A stretch of DNA of 64,000 bases, taken from contig CAIMFY010000096.1 of the NCBI GenBank assembly GCA_903840415.1, forward strand, positions 1 through 64,000, read 5' to 3'. The position numbers and the translations under genes are program-made. Source of the DNA: an uncultured Opitutia bacterium (GTDB lineage Bacteria; Verrucomicrobiota; Verrucomicrobiia; Opitutales; Opitutaceae). Shown here piece by piece: positions 31,242 to 40,061 of the stretch. Under the pieces are notes generated by a model, which was not told where the DNA came from, searched no databases, and was given only the letters and a program-made list of their open reading frames with translations. Numbering within the stretch: position 1 is the stretch's first letter; every line of letters starts with the position of its first letter.

Positions 31242-31271
31242 TTGCTACCGCGGTCCGTCGCGTGGTCTAAT
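31242..31271 (+). promoter_or_regulatory. Candidate gltA promoter
   Basis: ttgcta (31242-31247), 18-nt spacer, tctaat (31266-31271), 73 bp before the gltA ATG, in a 191-bp gap after hisH. The -10 lies in the context ggtctaat, also seen upstream of the LolA-like gene at 26678-26685. Confidence 0.4.
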
Positions 31272-31344
31272 GATCCAGCGAAATCTCGTTTTGCAGGAGA
31301 GTTTTCTTTGCAAGCGGCCCGGTTTTGGCTTGGCTCGGCGTATT

Positions 31345-32643
31345 ATGTCTACGACCGCCTCGCTGAAGATAGAAGACAAAGAATACCCCTTGCCCATCAT
31401 GATCGGCACCGAGGGTGAAAAAGCGGTCGATACGCGCGCGCTCCGCGCCGCGAGCGGCTACATCGCTTATGATCAGGGTTACGGCAACACCGGCTCGTGC
31501 GAGAGTCAGATCACCTACCTCGACGGTGACAACGGCATCCTCCGCCACCGCGGCTATCCGATCGACCAGCTCGCACACTACAGCGAGTTCGTGGAGATCG
31601 CCTACCTGGTGATTTACGGTGAACTGCCCAACGCGACCCAGCGCCGCGACTTCGGGCTCCTGCTCCGCAGGAATGCAGCAGTCGAGATGCAGATGCAGAA
31701 AATCCTGGAGGGCTTTCCGACGAGCGCGTCACCCATGGCGATGCTCGCCGCGATGGTCGCCGCGCTCCCGGCATATTATCCGGAACTCGCCTCGAATAAT
31801 TTCGAGAAAGACCTCAAGAGCTTCGATCTCGCTGCCGCGATCGCCATCTCGAAGATCCGCACGATCGTGGCGATGATTTACCGCTATCAAAAGGGCCTGC
31901 CCTTCGTGTTTCCGAAATACGATCTGCCTTTCTGCGACAACTTCCTGCACATGATGTATACGATTCCCTATCAGGAATACCAGCCGGTGCCGGAAGTCAC
32001 GAAGGCGCTCAATCTCCTCCTGCTGCTTCATGCCGATCACGAGCAGAACTGCTCCACCTCGACGGTGCGCATGGTGGGTTCGAGCCAGGCGAATCTCTTC
32101 ACGTCGATTTCTGCCGGCATCAGCGCGCTCTCCGGCCCATTGCACGGCGGCGCCAATGTCGCGGTGATGCAGATGCTTCAGTCGATCCACGACGAGGGTG
32201 ACGACGGCTCACGCTTCATCGCCGCCGCCAAGTCCGGCTCGAAAACGAACCGCCTGATGGGATTTGGCCATGCCGTTTATCGCAACTTCGATCCCCGCGC
32301 GAAGATCATCGGCGATGCCTGCGACACCGTGCTCACGCGCCTCGGCATCGACGATCCGTTGCTCAAGATTGCGAAGAACCTCGAACAGGCCGCGCTCAAG
32401 GACGACTACTTCGTCTCGCGCAGACTTTATCCGAATGTCGACTTCTATTCCGGCATCATCATGCGCGCCATCGGCATCCCGATGAACATGTTCACGACAA
32501 TGTTCGCCATCGGCCGCGCACCGGGCTACATCGCGAATTGGAAGGAAGTCGCCTCCAATCCCAAGGGCCGCATTTACCGTCCCCGCCAGATTTATGTCGG
32601 TCCGGTCAAACGCGACTACGTGCCGATGTCGCAGCGGCCTTGA
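31345..32643 (+). CDS. gltA: Citrate synthase
   Basis: Condenses oxaloacetate with acetyl-CoA at entry to the TCA cycle; 432 aa, the hexameric type-II length. Motifs: [18 protein letters not shown], the histidine in [60 protein letters not shown] (catalytic His) and [16 protein letters not shown] (catalytic Asp). The frame is open upstream into hisH; the ATG at 31345 gives [18 protein letters not shown]. Confidence 0.97.
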   Translation: MSTTASLKIEDKEYPLPIMIGTEGEKAVDTRALRAASGYIAYDQGYGNTGSCESQITYLDGDNGILRHRGYPIDQLAHYSEFVEIAYLVIYGELPNATQRRDFGLLLRRNAAVEMQMQKILEGFPTSASPMAMLAAMVAALPAYYPELASNNFEKDLKSFDLAAAIAISKIRTIVAMIYRYQKGLPFVFPKYDLPFCDNFLHMMYTIPYQEYQPVPEVTKALNLLLLLHADHEQNCSTSTVRMVGSSQANLFTSISAGISALSGPLHGGANVAVMQMLQSIHDEGDDGSRFIAAAKSGSKTNRLMGFGHAVYRNFDPRAKIIGDACDTVLTRLGIDDPLLKIAKNLEQAALKDDYFVSRRLYPNVDFYSGIIMRAIGIPMNMFTTMFAIGRAPGYIANWKEVASNPKGRIYRPRQIYVGPVKRDYVPMSQRP

Positions 32644-32674
32644 CTAGGAGACTCGTCCGATCAGGGTCGGGAGC

Positions 32675-32995
32675 ATGATCGAGTCGTCGGAATTCCTGAC
32701 TGAGAAGGAGGAGCGGGCCGTTCGGCGGATGGAGCAATTGACCGAGTTACGCCGCACCAACACTTGGCCTGATTGGCGGGCTTACGTTTCGTTTGTCTGC
32801 CAGCTGGGGTTGCCGATTTTTTTGTTCTACAAATCTTGGTCACAATCGGTCATCACTAAATTTTCGATCGCTATGATCGCCATCGCGGCGATGTGGGTTG
32901 CGCTCAGCATCATGTTTTTGTTCGTCGTGCCCATGAAGCGGCGGATGGACACCTTGGCGAAATTACTGGAAGAGGAAATTAAGCGAGGTCGCTGA
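32675..32995 (+). CDS. Small two-helix membrane protein, unknown
   Basis: 106 aa. A charged, probably helical N-terminus (EKEERAVRRMEQLTELRR) precedes two hydrophobic segments, about residues 37-52 (YVSFVCQLGLPIFLFY) and 63-86 (FSIAMIAIAAMWVALSIMFLFVV), and a charged C-terminus with coiled-coil character (KRRMDTLAKLLEEEIKRGR). No family recognised. It lies 31 bp after gltA and converges with a minus-strand gene 17 bp away. Confidence 0.6.
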   Translation: MIESSEFLTEKEERAVRRMEQLTELRRTNTWPDWRAYVSFVCQLGLPIFLFYKSWSQSVITKFSIAMIAIAAMWVALSIMFLFVVPMKRRMDTLAKLLEEEIKRGR

Positions 32996-33012
32996 AATCG
33001 CCCTCACTGCGG

Positions 33013-33723
33013 TCAGGTTCCGCTCTTCTTTTCGGTCCGCAAAATCTCGTCGGTCGTCAGCCCGCAGAGCTGGGCGAGCCCGTTGAGCAGTTTCCAGAAG
33101 AGCACCATCAGCACGACCATGCTCGGCACGACGATCACCGGCCACACGATCAGGTGCATCCGGCCGAGTTCGGCATTGAACTCCGGCGTGCCCGGCGGAC
33201 TGCGCAGGATGTAACGCGCGAGAGCAAAATTCACCGGCGCCGTCGCGATAAACGAAACGGCGAGCCACACGCTCGACCGCCGCATCAAGGCCTCGAACGC
33301 CACGCCATTGCCGCGCTCCGCTAGCGCCGCCTCCACGCGCGGCACGTCAACGATCTGTTCGTTGAAAATCATTTCGCGCAGCAGCGGCGACTTCGTCCGC
33401 ATCGACACGAGGACGAACAGGCCGATGCACGTCGGCAGCACCGCATCCTTCACCGCAAACCAAAAACCGTTGGCCTTCATCAACCCCATCCCGCCCGACA
33501 GCAGCACGCTCACGAACCCGAGGATCGACAGGGTATTCGCCTTCTTGCGCACCGCGAAGTCGTAGAGCCCGTAGCTGATGGGAAACGCTAGCGCGACGAC
33601 GAGACCCCATACCGGTCCGAGAAAACGCTCGGTGCTGAACTTCGTCAGGACTAGCGTCGGCACGGCGACATTGCAGATGAGGTTGAGGAAAAAATTTTCC
33701 GGTTTGGGCGCGGGCTTCGACAT
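33013..33723 (-). CDS. VC0807-like integral membrane protein
   Basis: 236 aa, about six hydrophobic segments. The N-terminus (FFLNLICNVAVPTLVLTKFS) followed by a GLVVALAFPISYGLYDF segment and SILGFVSVLLSGGMGLM matches the layout of the VC0807 family, whose function is not established. The start is the methionine of MSKPAPKPENFF at 33723; the frame is open 25 codons further through an inverted repeat. Divergent from pdxJ. Confidence 0.65.
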   Translation of the reverse strand: MSKPAPKPENFFLNLICNVAVPTLVLTKFSTERFLGPVWGLVVALAFPISYGLYDFAVRKKANTLSILGFVSVLLSGGMGLMKANGFWFAVKDAVLPTCIGLFVLVSMRTKSPLLREMIFNEQIVDVPRVEAALAERGNGVAFEALMRRSSVWLAVSFIATAPVNFALARYILRSPPGTPEFNAELGRMHLIVWPVIVVPSMVVLMVLFWKLLNGLAQLCGLTTDEILRTEKKSGT

Positions 33724-33738
33724 CGCGCAAGAGAATGA

Positions 33739-33796
33739 GGAACTCAGGGAATCAGGAAGCGGAAAAATGATGCGATTTCCTGATTTCCTGAGTTCC
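33739..33796 (+). repeat. Near-perfect 19-bp inverted repeat in a divergent intergenic region
   Basis: ggaactcagggaatcagga (33739-33757) and tcctgatttcctgagttcc (33778-33796) pair over 18 of 19 positions with a 20-nt loop. It fills most of the 98-bp space between the divergent starts of the VC0807-like gene and pdxJ. No T-run. It may be a REP-like element or a bidirectional control site. Confidence 0.75.
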
Positions 33797-33821
33797 ACAT
33801 TTGATTCACGCTGTCCCTCCT

Positions 33822-34571
33822 ATGATTCTCCTCGGCGTCAACATCGACCACTGCGCAACGGTGCGGCAGGCCCGCTACCGCGATGCGGCCGGGGCGGAGG
33901 GCGGTGCCGTCGAGCCCGATCCGGTGGAATTTGCGCTGGCGGCCGAACGCGCCGGGGCCGACGGCATCACCGTCCACCTCCGCGAAGATCGCCGACACAT
34001 TCAGGAAAGGGATGTGTGGCGGCTGCGCGATAAAATCTCCACGCGACTCAATCTTGAGATGGCCTGCACGCCGGCGATGACGGCGTTTGCGCTGCAGCTA
34101 AAGCCTGAGTTTGTGTGCATTGTTCCCGAAAACCGCCAGGAAGTGACCACCGAGGGCGGACTCGACATTGTCGGCAACCGCGAGCGCGTGCGCGCCTGCG
34201 TCGATGCGATGAACGCCGCTGGTATCAAGGCCAGCCTCTTCATCGATCCCGATGAACCGCAGATCGAAGCTAGTGCCAAGCTCGGTGCGCCGTTTGTCGA
34301 ATTGCACACCGGCGCCTACGCCAACGCATATTTTGGTCCGCAGCGCGCCGCCGAATTTGAGCGCCTGCGCGTCGGGACTATTTTCGGTCATCGCGCGGGC
34401 CTCACGATCAACGCCGGCCACGGCATCAACTATGTCAACATCGCCGAGGTGCGCACGCTGCCGCATTTGCACGAGCTTAACATCGGCCATAGCATCGTGA
34501 GCCGCGCGATCTTCACCGGAGTTGACGAAGCGGTGCGCGAGATGCGGCGGCGGACAAACCTAGAAACTTGA
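33822..34571 (+). CDS. pdxJ: Pyridoxine 5'-phosphate synthase
   Basis: Last step of de novo pyridoxine phosphate synthesis (DXP-dependent route); 249 aa TIM barrel. Motifs: LGVNIDHCATVRQARY, GADGITVHLREDRRHIQ, CIVPENRQEVTTEGGLD, VELHTGAYANAY and NAGHGINYVNI, and the end LNIGHSIVSRAIFTG. The ATG at 33822 (MILLGVNIDH) is preferred to one seven codons upstream by homology. pdxJ-acpS adjacency is widespread. Confidence 0.97.
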   Translation: MILLGVNIDHCATVRQARYRDAAGAEGGAVEPDPVEFALAAERAGADGITVHLREDRRHIQERDVWRLRDKISTRLNLEMACTPAMTAFALQLKPEFVCIVPENRQEVTTEGGLDIVGNRERVRACVDAMNAAGIKASLFIDPDEPQIEASAKLGAPFVELHTGAYANAYFGPQRAAEFERLRVGTIFGHRAGLTINAGHGINYVNIAEVRTLPHLHELNIGHSIVSRAIFTGVDEAVREMRRRTNLET

Positions 34572-34635
34572 GAAAGGAGAAAGAAGAAACACTGGCACGC
34601 GCGACGGTTGTTCGGTTTATTCTTCCCGACGTTTC

Positions 34636-35052
34636 ATGACTTCTTCTTTTCCGACTCTTCCCCCTGGCGGCGTCCTCATCGGCCTCGGCGCCGACCTCAT
34701 CGAAGTCGAACGCGTGCGCGGAGTGATCGAACGCCATGGCGATCGGTTTCTTGATCGCATCCTGACAGACGAGGAAAAAAAATATTGTTCGAGCATGGCC
34801 GCGCCGCACAAGCACGTCGCCGCCCGCTTCGCCGCCAAGGAAGCGATCTCGAAGTGTTTCACCACGGGGATCGGCGCGGACTTCGGGTGGAAATCGGCGT
34901 CGGTTTACCACGGTTCGCGGCACGAGCCGTTGGTGCGGCTCGATGCTCAGGGGCAGGCGTTGCTCGCCCACGTTGGCGCGACGCATGTGATGCTGACCCT
35001 CTCGCACACCGAAACTCACGCGATGGCCGTGGCCGCTCTCGTCCGCGCCTGA
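34636..35052 (+). CDS. acpS: Holo-[acyl-carrier-protein] synthase
   Basis: Transfers 4'-phosphopantetheine from CoA to ACP; 138 aa. Mg-binding motif GLGADLIEVERVRGVIERHGDRFLDRIL and RFAAKEAISKCF are both present. The N-terminus is a few residues longer than usual (MTSSFPTLPPGGV). 64 bp after pdxJ. Confidence 0.96.
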   Translation: MTSSFPTLPPGGVLIGLGADLIEVERVRGVIERHGDRFLDRILTDEEKKYCSSMAAPHKHVAARFAAKEAISKCFTTGIGADFGWKSASVYHGSRHEPLVRLDAQGQALLAHVGATHVMLTLSHTETHAMAVAALVRA

Positions 35053-35064
35053 TTTTCTCATTTC

Positions 35065-35661
35065 ATGGACGACGAGCCCGATCAACCGCGTCCGCCGAAG
35101 CGCGAACAACTCTCCAAGACGCCGTCGTGGATCATGCTCGGTTTCGCGCTTGGAGCTGCGTGCGTGCTAGCGTGGCCGCGGAAAAATCCGCCGCCGGTTT
35201 CGATGGCTGCTGAGACGCACACGAGCATACCGGCGACTCCGCCCACGGTTTCGCGTGCGCTGTTTTTCGAGGCGGTGTTCGCCGAATTGAGCAAATACGC
35301 CGTGTGGGAAGACGACCTGACGGAGATCGCGTTTTGGAACGGCGAAACGAAAGCGTTTTCGGATCGCTTCGAGGTGTTTCGCTCAGGCGAGCGTTTTTAT
35401 TTCCGTTCGATTGCGGTGTTCACGCGGCCGGTGCTGACCCACGGCGTGCTCATTCCGAACTCGCCACTCCAGTTTACGGAACCGCAATCGGCGCGCGACG
35501 AATGGCTGCGGGAAAATAACGGAGAAAATGTGCGCCGGTTTCTGGGGACGCCACCTCCCGCCACATCGATTCCAATCACGCCGATTACCCCGTCATCAGA
35601 CGGCATGACGGTCGTGCCCCCTTGGATGGTCGTCCAACCGAGCGCGGGAAACGGCAAGTAG
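35065..35661 (+). CDS. Membrane-anchored protein, unknown
   Basis: 198 aa. A charged N-terminus is followed by one hydrophobic segment (SWIMLGFALGAACVLAW, residues ~21-37), a Pro-rich linker and a soluble domain of ~100 residues (ALFFEAVFAELSKYAVWEDDLTEIAFWN ... VEYAR-free core with FYFRSIAVFTRPVLTHG). The C-terminus is Pro/Thr-rich. No family recognised. It lies 12 bp after acpS and 5 bp before the NAD(P)HX repair gene, so it probably belongs to the same transcript. Confidence 0.6.
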   Translation: MDDEPDQPRPPKREQLSKTPSWIMLGFALGAACVLAWPRKNPPPVSMAAETHTSIPATPPTVSRALFFEAVFAELSKYAVWEDDLTEIAFWNGETKAFSDRFEVFRSGERFYFRSIAVFTRPVLTHGVLIPNSPLQFTEPQSARDEWLRENNGENVRRFLGTPPPATSIPITPITPSSDGMTVVPPWMVVQPSAGNGK

Positions 35662-35666
35662 CGTCC

Positions 35667-37133
35667 ATGCCTACGTGTTCTCATCCGATCCTGACGTGCG
35701 ACGAGTCGCGCGTGTTTGAGGCAAAACTGTTCCGTGGTGACGAGGCGCGCGAGTGGCCGGCGATGCAACGCGCTGGCCGCGCGATCGCCCGAGCGGTGTT
35801 GCGCGATTTTTGGGAAATCGGAGGGTTTCCGGCGAATGGGCGCGTGCTCGTGCTCGCGGGCAAGGGCCACAACGGCGGTGACGCGCTCATCGCTGCAAAT
35901 TCGCTGCGCGAGGCTTTTCCTGCGGCCCGGATCGAGGTCGTCTTTGCGTTTGGCGAGCGCCCATTGCGACCGCTTGCACAGCGCGCGTGGCGTGAGTTGG
36001 CACAGGCTGGCGGCGTGCGTGTCGAGGCGGCAGCGGGGGAATACGAGCTCTGCCTCGATGGCGTTTTCGGATTTCAATTTCGTCCGCCGGCCGAGCCGCG
36101 CATCGTCGCGCTGGTGGCGGCCGTTAACGCGCTGCCGTTTCGCTTGCGCGCCGCGGTCGATTTGCCGAGCGCGGGGCTATTCCGCGCCGACTTCACCTAT
36201 GCGACGGGCTGCGTGAAGACGCCGATCGTCGGCGCGCCGGAAGCGGGCCGCGTGCGTTATCTCGATTTAGGATTTTTCCGGGGCGATGATGAAACGGGGG
36301 AGCGCGTGCTCACGCCGACTGTGCTGGCTCCACTCGCGGCACTGCGGCCGGCGCAGGGCGACAAGCGCACTTATGGTCATGTGTTCGTGCTGGCGGGTTC
36401 GAGAGATTTTCCCGGTGCCGCGCTGATGGCGGTGCGCTCGGCGCTGCGGAGCGGGGTGGGGTTGGTGACGGCGTTTGTGCCTGAGTCGCTCGTGCCGGCT
36501 TATGCCGCGGTCGCGCCCGAGGCGATGTGGGTGGGCTGGCCGGAAACGCCCGCCGGTGGGCTCGCACTGGAGGGGTTTCATCTTTTGCGCGAGAGGCTGG
36601 TGCGGGCGACCGCGTTGTTGATTGGGCCGGGCCTCGGTCGCGAACCCGAGACACTTGCGTTGGTCGCCGCCATTACGAAGGAGTCGCCGGTGCCGCTGGT
36701 GATCGATGCGGATGCGTTGCAGCCGGACGTCGTTCGCGCCGGCACCGCATTACGTGTGCTCACGCCCCATGCTGGCGAGTTTGCCCGGATTGCCGACGGC
36801 GCCACGCTGAAGAAATTTGTGGCGGAGACGAAGGCGACTGTCGTGCTCAAAGGTCCGGTCACGCGCATCGTGGACGGCGCGGTGACTTATCACAGTTTTT
36901 TTGGCGGCCCGGTGCTCGCGCGCGGTGGCAGCGGCGATTTGCTCGCGGGCTTGATTGGCGGACTGTTGGCGCAGACGCCGAACGAGCCGGTGCGCGCGGC
37001 GGCGCGCGGCGTCGTCTGGCACGGACTTGCTGCGGACGCACTCGCCCGGAAACACGGCCAAACGGCGGTGCAGGTCACGCAGTTGCTCGACTTTCTGGCG
37101 CCGGTCTTGCGAGAGTCGGCGTATGAGCTGTGA
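35667..37133 (+). CDS. nnr: Bifunctional NAD(P)H-hydrate epimerase / ADP-dependent dehydratase
   Basis: Repairs hydrated NAD(P)H; 488 aa fusion. The N-terminal YjeF_N domain (to ~210) has AGKGHNGGDALIAANSLREAFP. The C-terminal kinase-like domain has AGSRDFPGAALMAVRSALRSGVG, IGPGLGR, VIDADALQ, LTPHAGEFARI and GGPVLARGGSGDLLAGLIGGLLAQ, the nucleotide-binding end. In the epimerase domain the usual DxPSG reads DLPSA and the loop after it is short, so epimerase activity is less certain. Start ATG at 35667. The 3' end overlaps dprA by 11 bp. Confidence 0.93.
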   Translation: MPTCSHPILTCDESRVFEAKLFRGDEAREWPAMQRAGRAIARAVLRDFWEIGGFPANGRVLVLAGKGHNGGDALIAANSLREAFPAARIEVVFAFGERPLRPLAQRAWRELAQAGGVRVEAAAGEYELCLDGVFGFQFRPPAEPRIVALVAAVNALPFRLRAAVDLPSAGLFRADFTYATGCVKTPIVGAPEAGRVRYLDLGFFRGDDETGERVLTPTVLAPLAALRPAQGDKRTYGHVFVLAGSRDFPGAALMAVRSALRSGVGLVTAFVPESLVPAYAAVAPEAMWVGWPETPAGGLALEGFHLLRERLVRATALLIGPGLGREPETLALVAAITKESPVPLVIDADALQPDVVRAGTALRVLTPHAGEFARIADGATLKKFVAETKATVVLKGPVTRIVDGAVTYHSFFGGPVLARGGSGDLLAGLIGGLLAQTPNEPVRAAARGVVWHGLAADALARKHGQTAVQVTQLLDFLAPVLRESAYEL

Positions 37134-38253
37134 GCTGACCGAGCGGCAGGCGTTTCTCGTCTTGAACGCGCTGCCGAACATCGGTCCCATCACGCTCAAC
37201 CGACTGCTCGCGGAACTCGGCGACGATCCGCGCTCGGTGCTCGCGGCCAACCGGCGCCAGCTCGAGGCGGTGAAGGGCGTCGGGCCGGTCATCAGCGCGA
37301 GTCTCGGCGCCTGGCGCGAACACGTCGATCTCGCGCGCGAGGAGGAACGGATGACGAAGAGTGGCGTGGATTTTATCACGACGCTCGACGAAGCCTACCC
37401 GCGGTTGCTGAAAGAAATCAACGATCCGCCCATCGGACTTTATCGGAAGGGACGCTACGAGTTTGGCCAGCCATGCGTGGCCATTGTCGGATCGCGGCGG
37501 ACGACACTCTACGGTCAGGCCACAGCGAAGAAATTTGGCGCTGAGCTGGCACGACTCGGCTTCTGCGTCGTGAGCGGGCTCGCGCGTGGCATCGACACTG
37601 CGGCGCACGAGGGCGCGCTGTCGGTCGGAGGCAAGACCGCCGCTGTCCTCGGCACCGGGATCGATTTGATCTATCCGCCGGAGAACCTGGAACTCTACCG
37701 GCGTATCGAAGCCGAGGGTGGCGCGATCCTGTCCGAGTTTCCCTTCGGTCGGCGTGCCGACCGGCAGTCGTTCGCGATGCGCAACCGCATCGTCGCTGGC
37801 ATGAGCGAGGCGGTGATCGTGGTCGAAAGCGATGTCGACGGCGGCTCGATGATCACGGCGCGGTTCGCGGGCGAACAGGGACGGTTGATTTTCGCGGTAC
37901 CGGGCCGCATCGATCAGAATTCAAGCGCGGGTTGCCACCAACTCATCCGCGATGGCGCGACATTGCTGACGAGCCTCGACGACATCCTGTCAGAATTGAA
38001 CTATCTCGACGGCATGCGGCCGCAGCCTATCGGTGAGAAACCGGCCGACGTCGCGGCCGGCCGGCCCGCGAATCTCACCGAGGACGAGGCGCGGGTCTTG
38101 GAGTGTTTCCGCGGCGGCGCGATCCTTGCGCCGGATGCCCTAGCGAACTTGACCGCGCTTAGCGCGGCACAGTTGTCGGCCACCTTGATGATGCTCGAAT
38201 TGAAGCGACTCGTCGCGAAGCGCGCCGATGGCAGCTTCGAGGCGCGCAGCTGA
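37123..38253 (+). CDS. dprA: DNA-processing protein DprA
   Basis: Loads RecA on incoming single-stranded DNA in natural transformation; 376 aa. An N-terminal helix-hairpin-helix region (LNALPNIGPITLNRLL, VKGVGPVI) is followed by the Rossmann core (VAIVGSRRTTLYGQATAKKFG, VSGLARGIDTAAHEGAL, AVLGTGIDLIYPPENLELYRRI, GGAILSEFPFG, RNRIVAGMSEAVIVVES, GSMITARFAGEQGR, FAVPGRI) and a C-terminal winged-helix domain. The ATG at 37123 overlaps the upstream gene by 11 bp. Other com genes are not in the window. Confidence 0.96.
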   Translation: MSCELTERQAFLVLNALPNIGPITLNRLLAELGDDPRSVLAANRRQLEAVKGVGPVISASLGAWREHVDLAREEERMTKSGVDFITTLDEAYPRLLKEINDPPIGLYRKGRYEFGQPCVAIVGSRRTTLYGQATAKKFGAELARLGFCVVSGLARGIDTAAHEGALSVGGKTAAVLGTGIDLIYPPENLELYRRIEAEGGAILSEFPFGRRADRQSFAMRNRIVAGMSEAVIVVESDVDGGSMITARFAGEQGRLIFAVPGRIDQNSSAGCHQLIRDGATLLTSLDDILSELNYLDGMRPQPIGEKPADVAAGRPANLTEDEARVLECFRGGAILAPDALANLTALSAAQLSATLMMLELKRLVAKRADGSFEARS

Positions 38254-38280
38254 AATATAGCCGGCTGCAGCGTCGTCGCT

Positions 38281-39117
38281 TTACCCGCGTGCGATGGGCC
38301 GGGAAGGATTGGCGATCCATTCACTCCACGAGCCGGCATAGAGTTTGGATCCGGGGAGTCCGGCGTGCTCCATCGCCAGCAGGTTGGCGCACGCAGTGAT
38401 GCCGGAGCCGCATTGGTGCACGACGTCCGATGGGCGCCACACTCCGAGCAGCGCCTCGAACTCGAGCTTCAACTCGGCTGCCGGGCGCAGCGTCAAATCC
38501 GGATTGAGGTTGGATTTGAAGAAACGATTTCGGGCGGACGGAATGTGGCCGGCGATCGCATCGATGGGTTCGATTTCTCCACGGAAACGCTCCGGCGCGC
38601 GGGCATCGAGCACGAGGCACCGGTCGGCGGTGATTCCGGCCAGCACTTCGTCTGCGCTGAGGACCCGCGTGGCATCCGGCCGGGCAATGATGTGGCCGCC
38701 GATGCGCGGTGACGCCGCCTCCGTGGTGATCGCATTTCCGTCGGCGATCCATTTCGGTATCCCACCGTCGAGCACTCCGACACGCGTCAAACCGATCCAT
38801 TGCGCCATCCACCACAGGCGTGCGGCATATTGCCCGCCAACGTCGTCGTAGGCCACGATTTGCGTGGTGGCGGTGACGCCATGACCTGCGAGAAAGGCAG
38901 CGAAGTCCGTGGCGTGGGGCAACGGATGTCGTCCGTTCGTCCCAGTCTTGGCACCTGAGAGCGCGGTGTTGACCGGAGCGAAGTGAGCCCCTGGAACATG
39001 TCCTTCCCGGTAGAGCCTCAAGCCTTTCCCGGTATCGGACAAATCGTGGCGGCAATCAAAAATCACCCAGTCCGGATCGCGGAGGTGGCGGTTTAAGCGC
39101 GCGTTGTCGATGAGCAT
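38281..39117 (-). CDS. sseA: Sulfurtransferase (thiosulfate/3-mercaptopyruvate type)
   Basis: 278 aa with two rhodanese domains. The first is inactive-type (DCRHDLSDTGKGLRLYREGHVPGAHF); the second carries the catalytic loop CGSGITAC with the active cysteine. The CGSGxTA loop is typical of 3-mercaptopyruvate sulfurtransferases. It ends a minus-strand run (trpG/pabA-nrdR-unknown-HIT-sseA) and converges with dprA, 27 bp away. Confidence 0.93.
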   Translation of the reverse strand: MLIDNARLNRHLRDPDWVIFDCRHDLSDTGKGLRLYREGHVPGAHFAPVNTALSGAKTGTNGRHPLPHATDFAAFLAGHGVTATTQIVAYDDVGGQYAARLWWMAQWIGLTRVGVLDGGIPKWIADGNAITTEAASPRIGGHIIARPDATRVLSADEVLAGITADRCLVLDARAPERFRGEIEPIDAIAGHIPSARNRFFKSNLNPDLTLRPAAELKLEFEALLGVWRPSDVVHQCGSGITACANLLAMEHAGLPGSKLYAGSWSEWIANPSRPIARG

Positions 39118-39189
39118 GCGGATGGAAAGTGCGAGTTGCAGGTGGTGACGAAGCCGGTCACCCGACGACGTTGAAACGCGATCGGCGGC

Positions 39190-39531
39190 TCAACCGGGCG
39201 GCCATGTCATCTGGCGTTTGGCGAGCAGATGGACGTGCAGATGTGGGACGGACTCACAGGCGTGAGCGCCGTTGTTGATCACGAGGCGGAAGCCATCGGC
39301 TAGTTGGAGTTTTTTCGCGATCAACTTGGCGACATGCACGAGGTGCCCGAGGACGGGTTCGTCATCTGCAGTCGACTCGGTCACGCGCGGGATCAGTCGC
39401 TTGGGAATGATGAGCAGATGGACTGGCGCCTGCGGCTGGATGTCGTGCAGGACGATGCAGAGTTCGTCCTCATGCTCGATCTTCGCTGGGATTTCGCGGT
39501 CGATGATTTTTTGGAAGATCGTCTTGGTCAT
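39190..39531 (-). CDS. hinT: HIT family purine nucleoside phosphoramidase
   Basis: 113 aa, HINT branch of the histidine-triad family. Motifs: TIFQKIIDREIPAKIEHEDE, APVHLLIIPKRLIPRV and the triad HLHVHLL. It hydrolyses AMP-linked phosphoramidates in characterised members. Lies 26 bp downstream of the unknown gene in a minus-strand operon. Confidence 0.93.
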   Translation of the reverse strand: MTKTIFQKIIDREIPAKIEHEDELCIVLHDIQPQAPVHLLIIPKRLIPRVTESTADDEPVLGHLVHVAKLIAKKLQLADGFRLVINNGAHACESVPHLHVHLLAKRQMTWPPG

Positions 39532-39557
39532 GACGGCGGAAGACTGCAGCGACCTTG

Positions 39558-40061
39558 CTACAAAAACAAGAGCTGCAAATCAGTGTTGCGGACCGTGCGG
39601 GCCGCGACGAGGTCGTGAATGAAGGCGAGGGTGTCCACGTAGTCGCGCTTGCGGCGCGGGGTGGCGCGGAGTCCGGGCGGAATGAGCGCGGGGCGGAGGT
39701 TTGTCACGAGCAGCGTCGATTCGCGATAGGGCGCGAGGTGCTTCAGGCCGGTCATGATTTCGGCGCGGGTGAAGAGTGGCGTTGGGGAGGCGAGGGTGAG
39801 CGCGGCGTCCCAGTGGAAAAAGCCGTGGCGCGGGAGATCGGAGAAGAGTTTGGCGAGCAGTTCGGCGGCGGCGGCGTTGAAGGCGACGTCGAAGGTTGCG
39901 GTGAGCTCGGGCTGCAGCGCCGTCTGCGCCTCCAGTTCGGCAAGGCTGAAGGTGATCGCGCCTTGAATCTGCTTCGCCAGATAAAGATCGTGGCCGGTGA
40001 CGTGGGCGAAGAGCGCGTTGATGAAGTGCAGTCGGCGGAGATCGTCGCGGTCGCGGGTCAT
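39558..40061 (-). CDS. Hypothetical protein co-transcribed with nrdR
   Basis: 167 aa, no signal peptide or membrane segment. An Arg/Asp-rich start (MTRDRDDLRRLHFINALFAHVTGHDLYL) leads into a helix-rich region and a Lys/Arg stretch (RATPRRKRDYVDTL) near the C-terminus. No family recognised. The start overlaps the nrdR stop by 4 bases (ATGA), and hinT follows after 26 bp, so translation is likely coupled to nrdR. Confidence 0.7.
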   Translation of the reverse strand: MTRDRDDLRRLHFINALFAHVTGHDLYLAKQIQGAITFSLAELEAQTALQPELTATFDVAFNAAAAELLAKLFSDLPRHGFFHWDAALTLASPTPLFTRAEIMTGLKHLAPYRESTLLVTNLRPALIPPGLRATPRRKRDYVDTLAFIHDLVAARTVRNTDLQLLFL

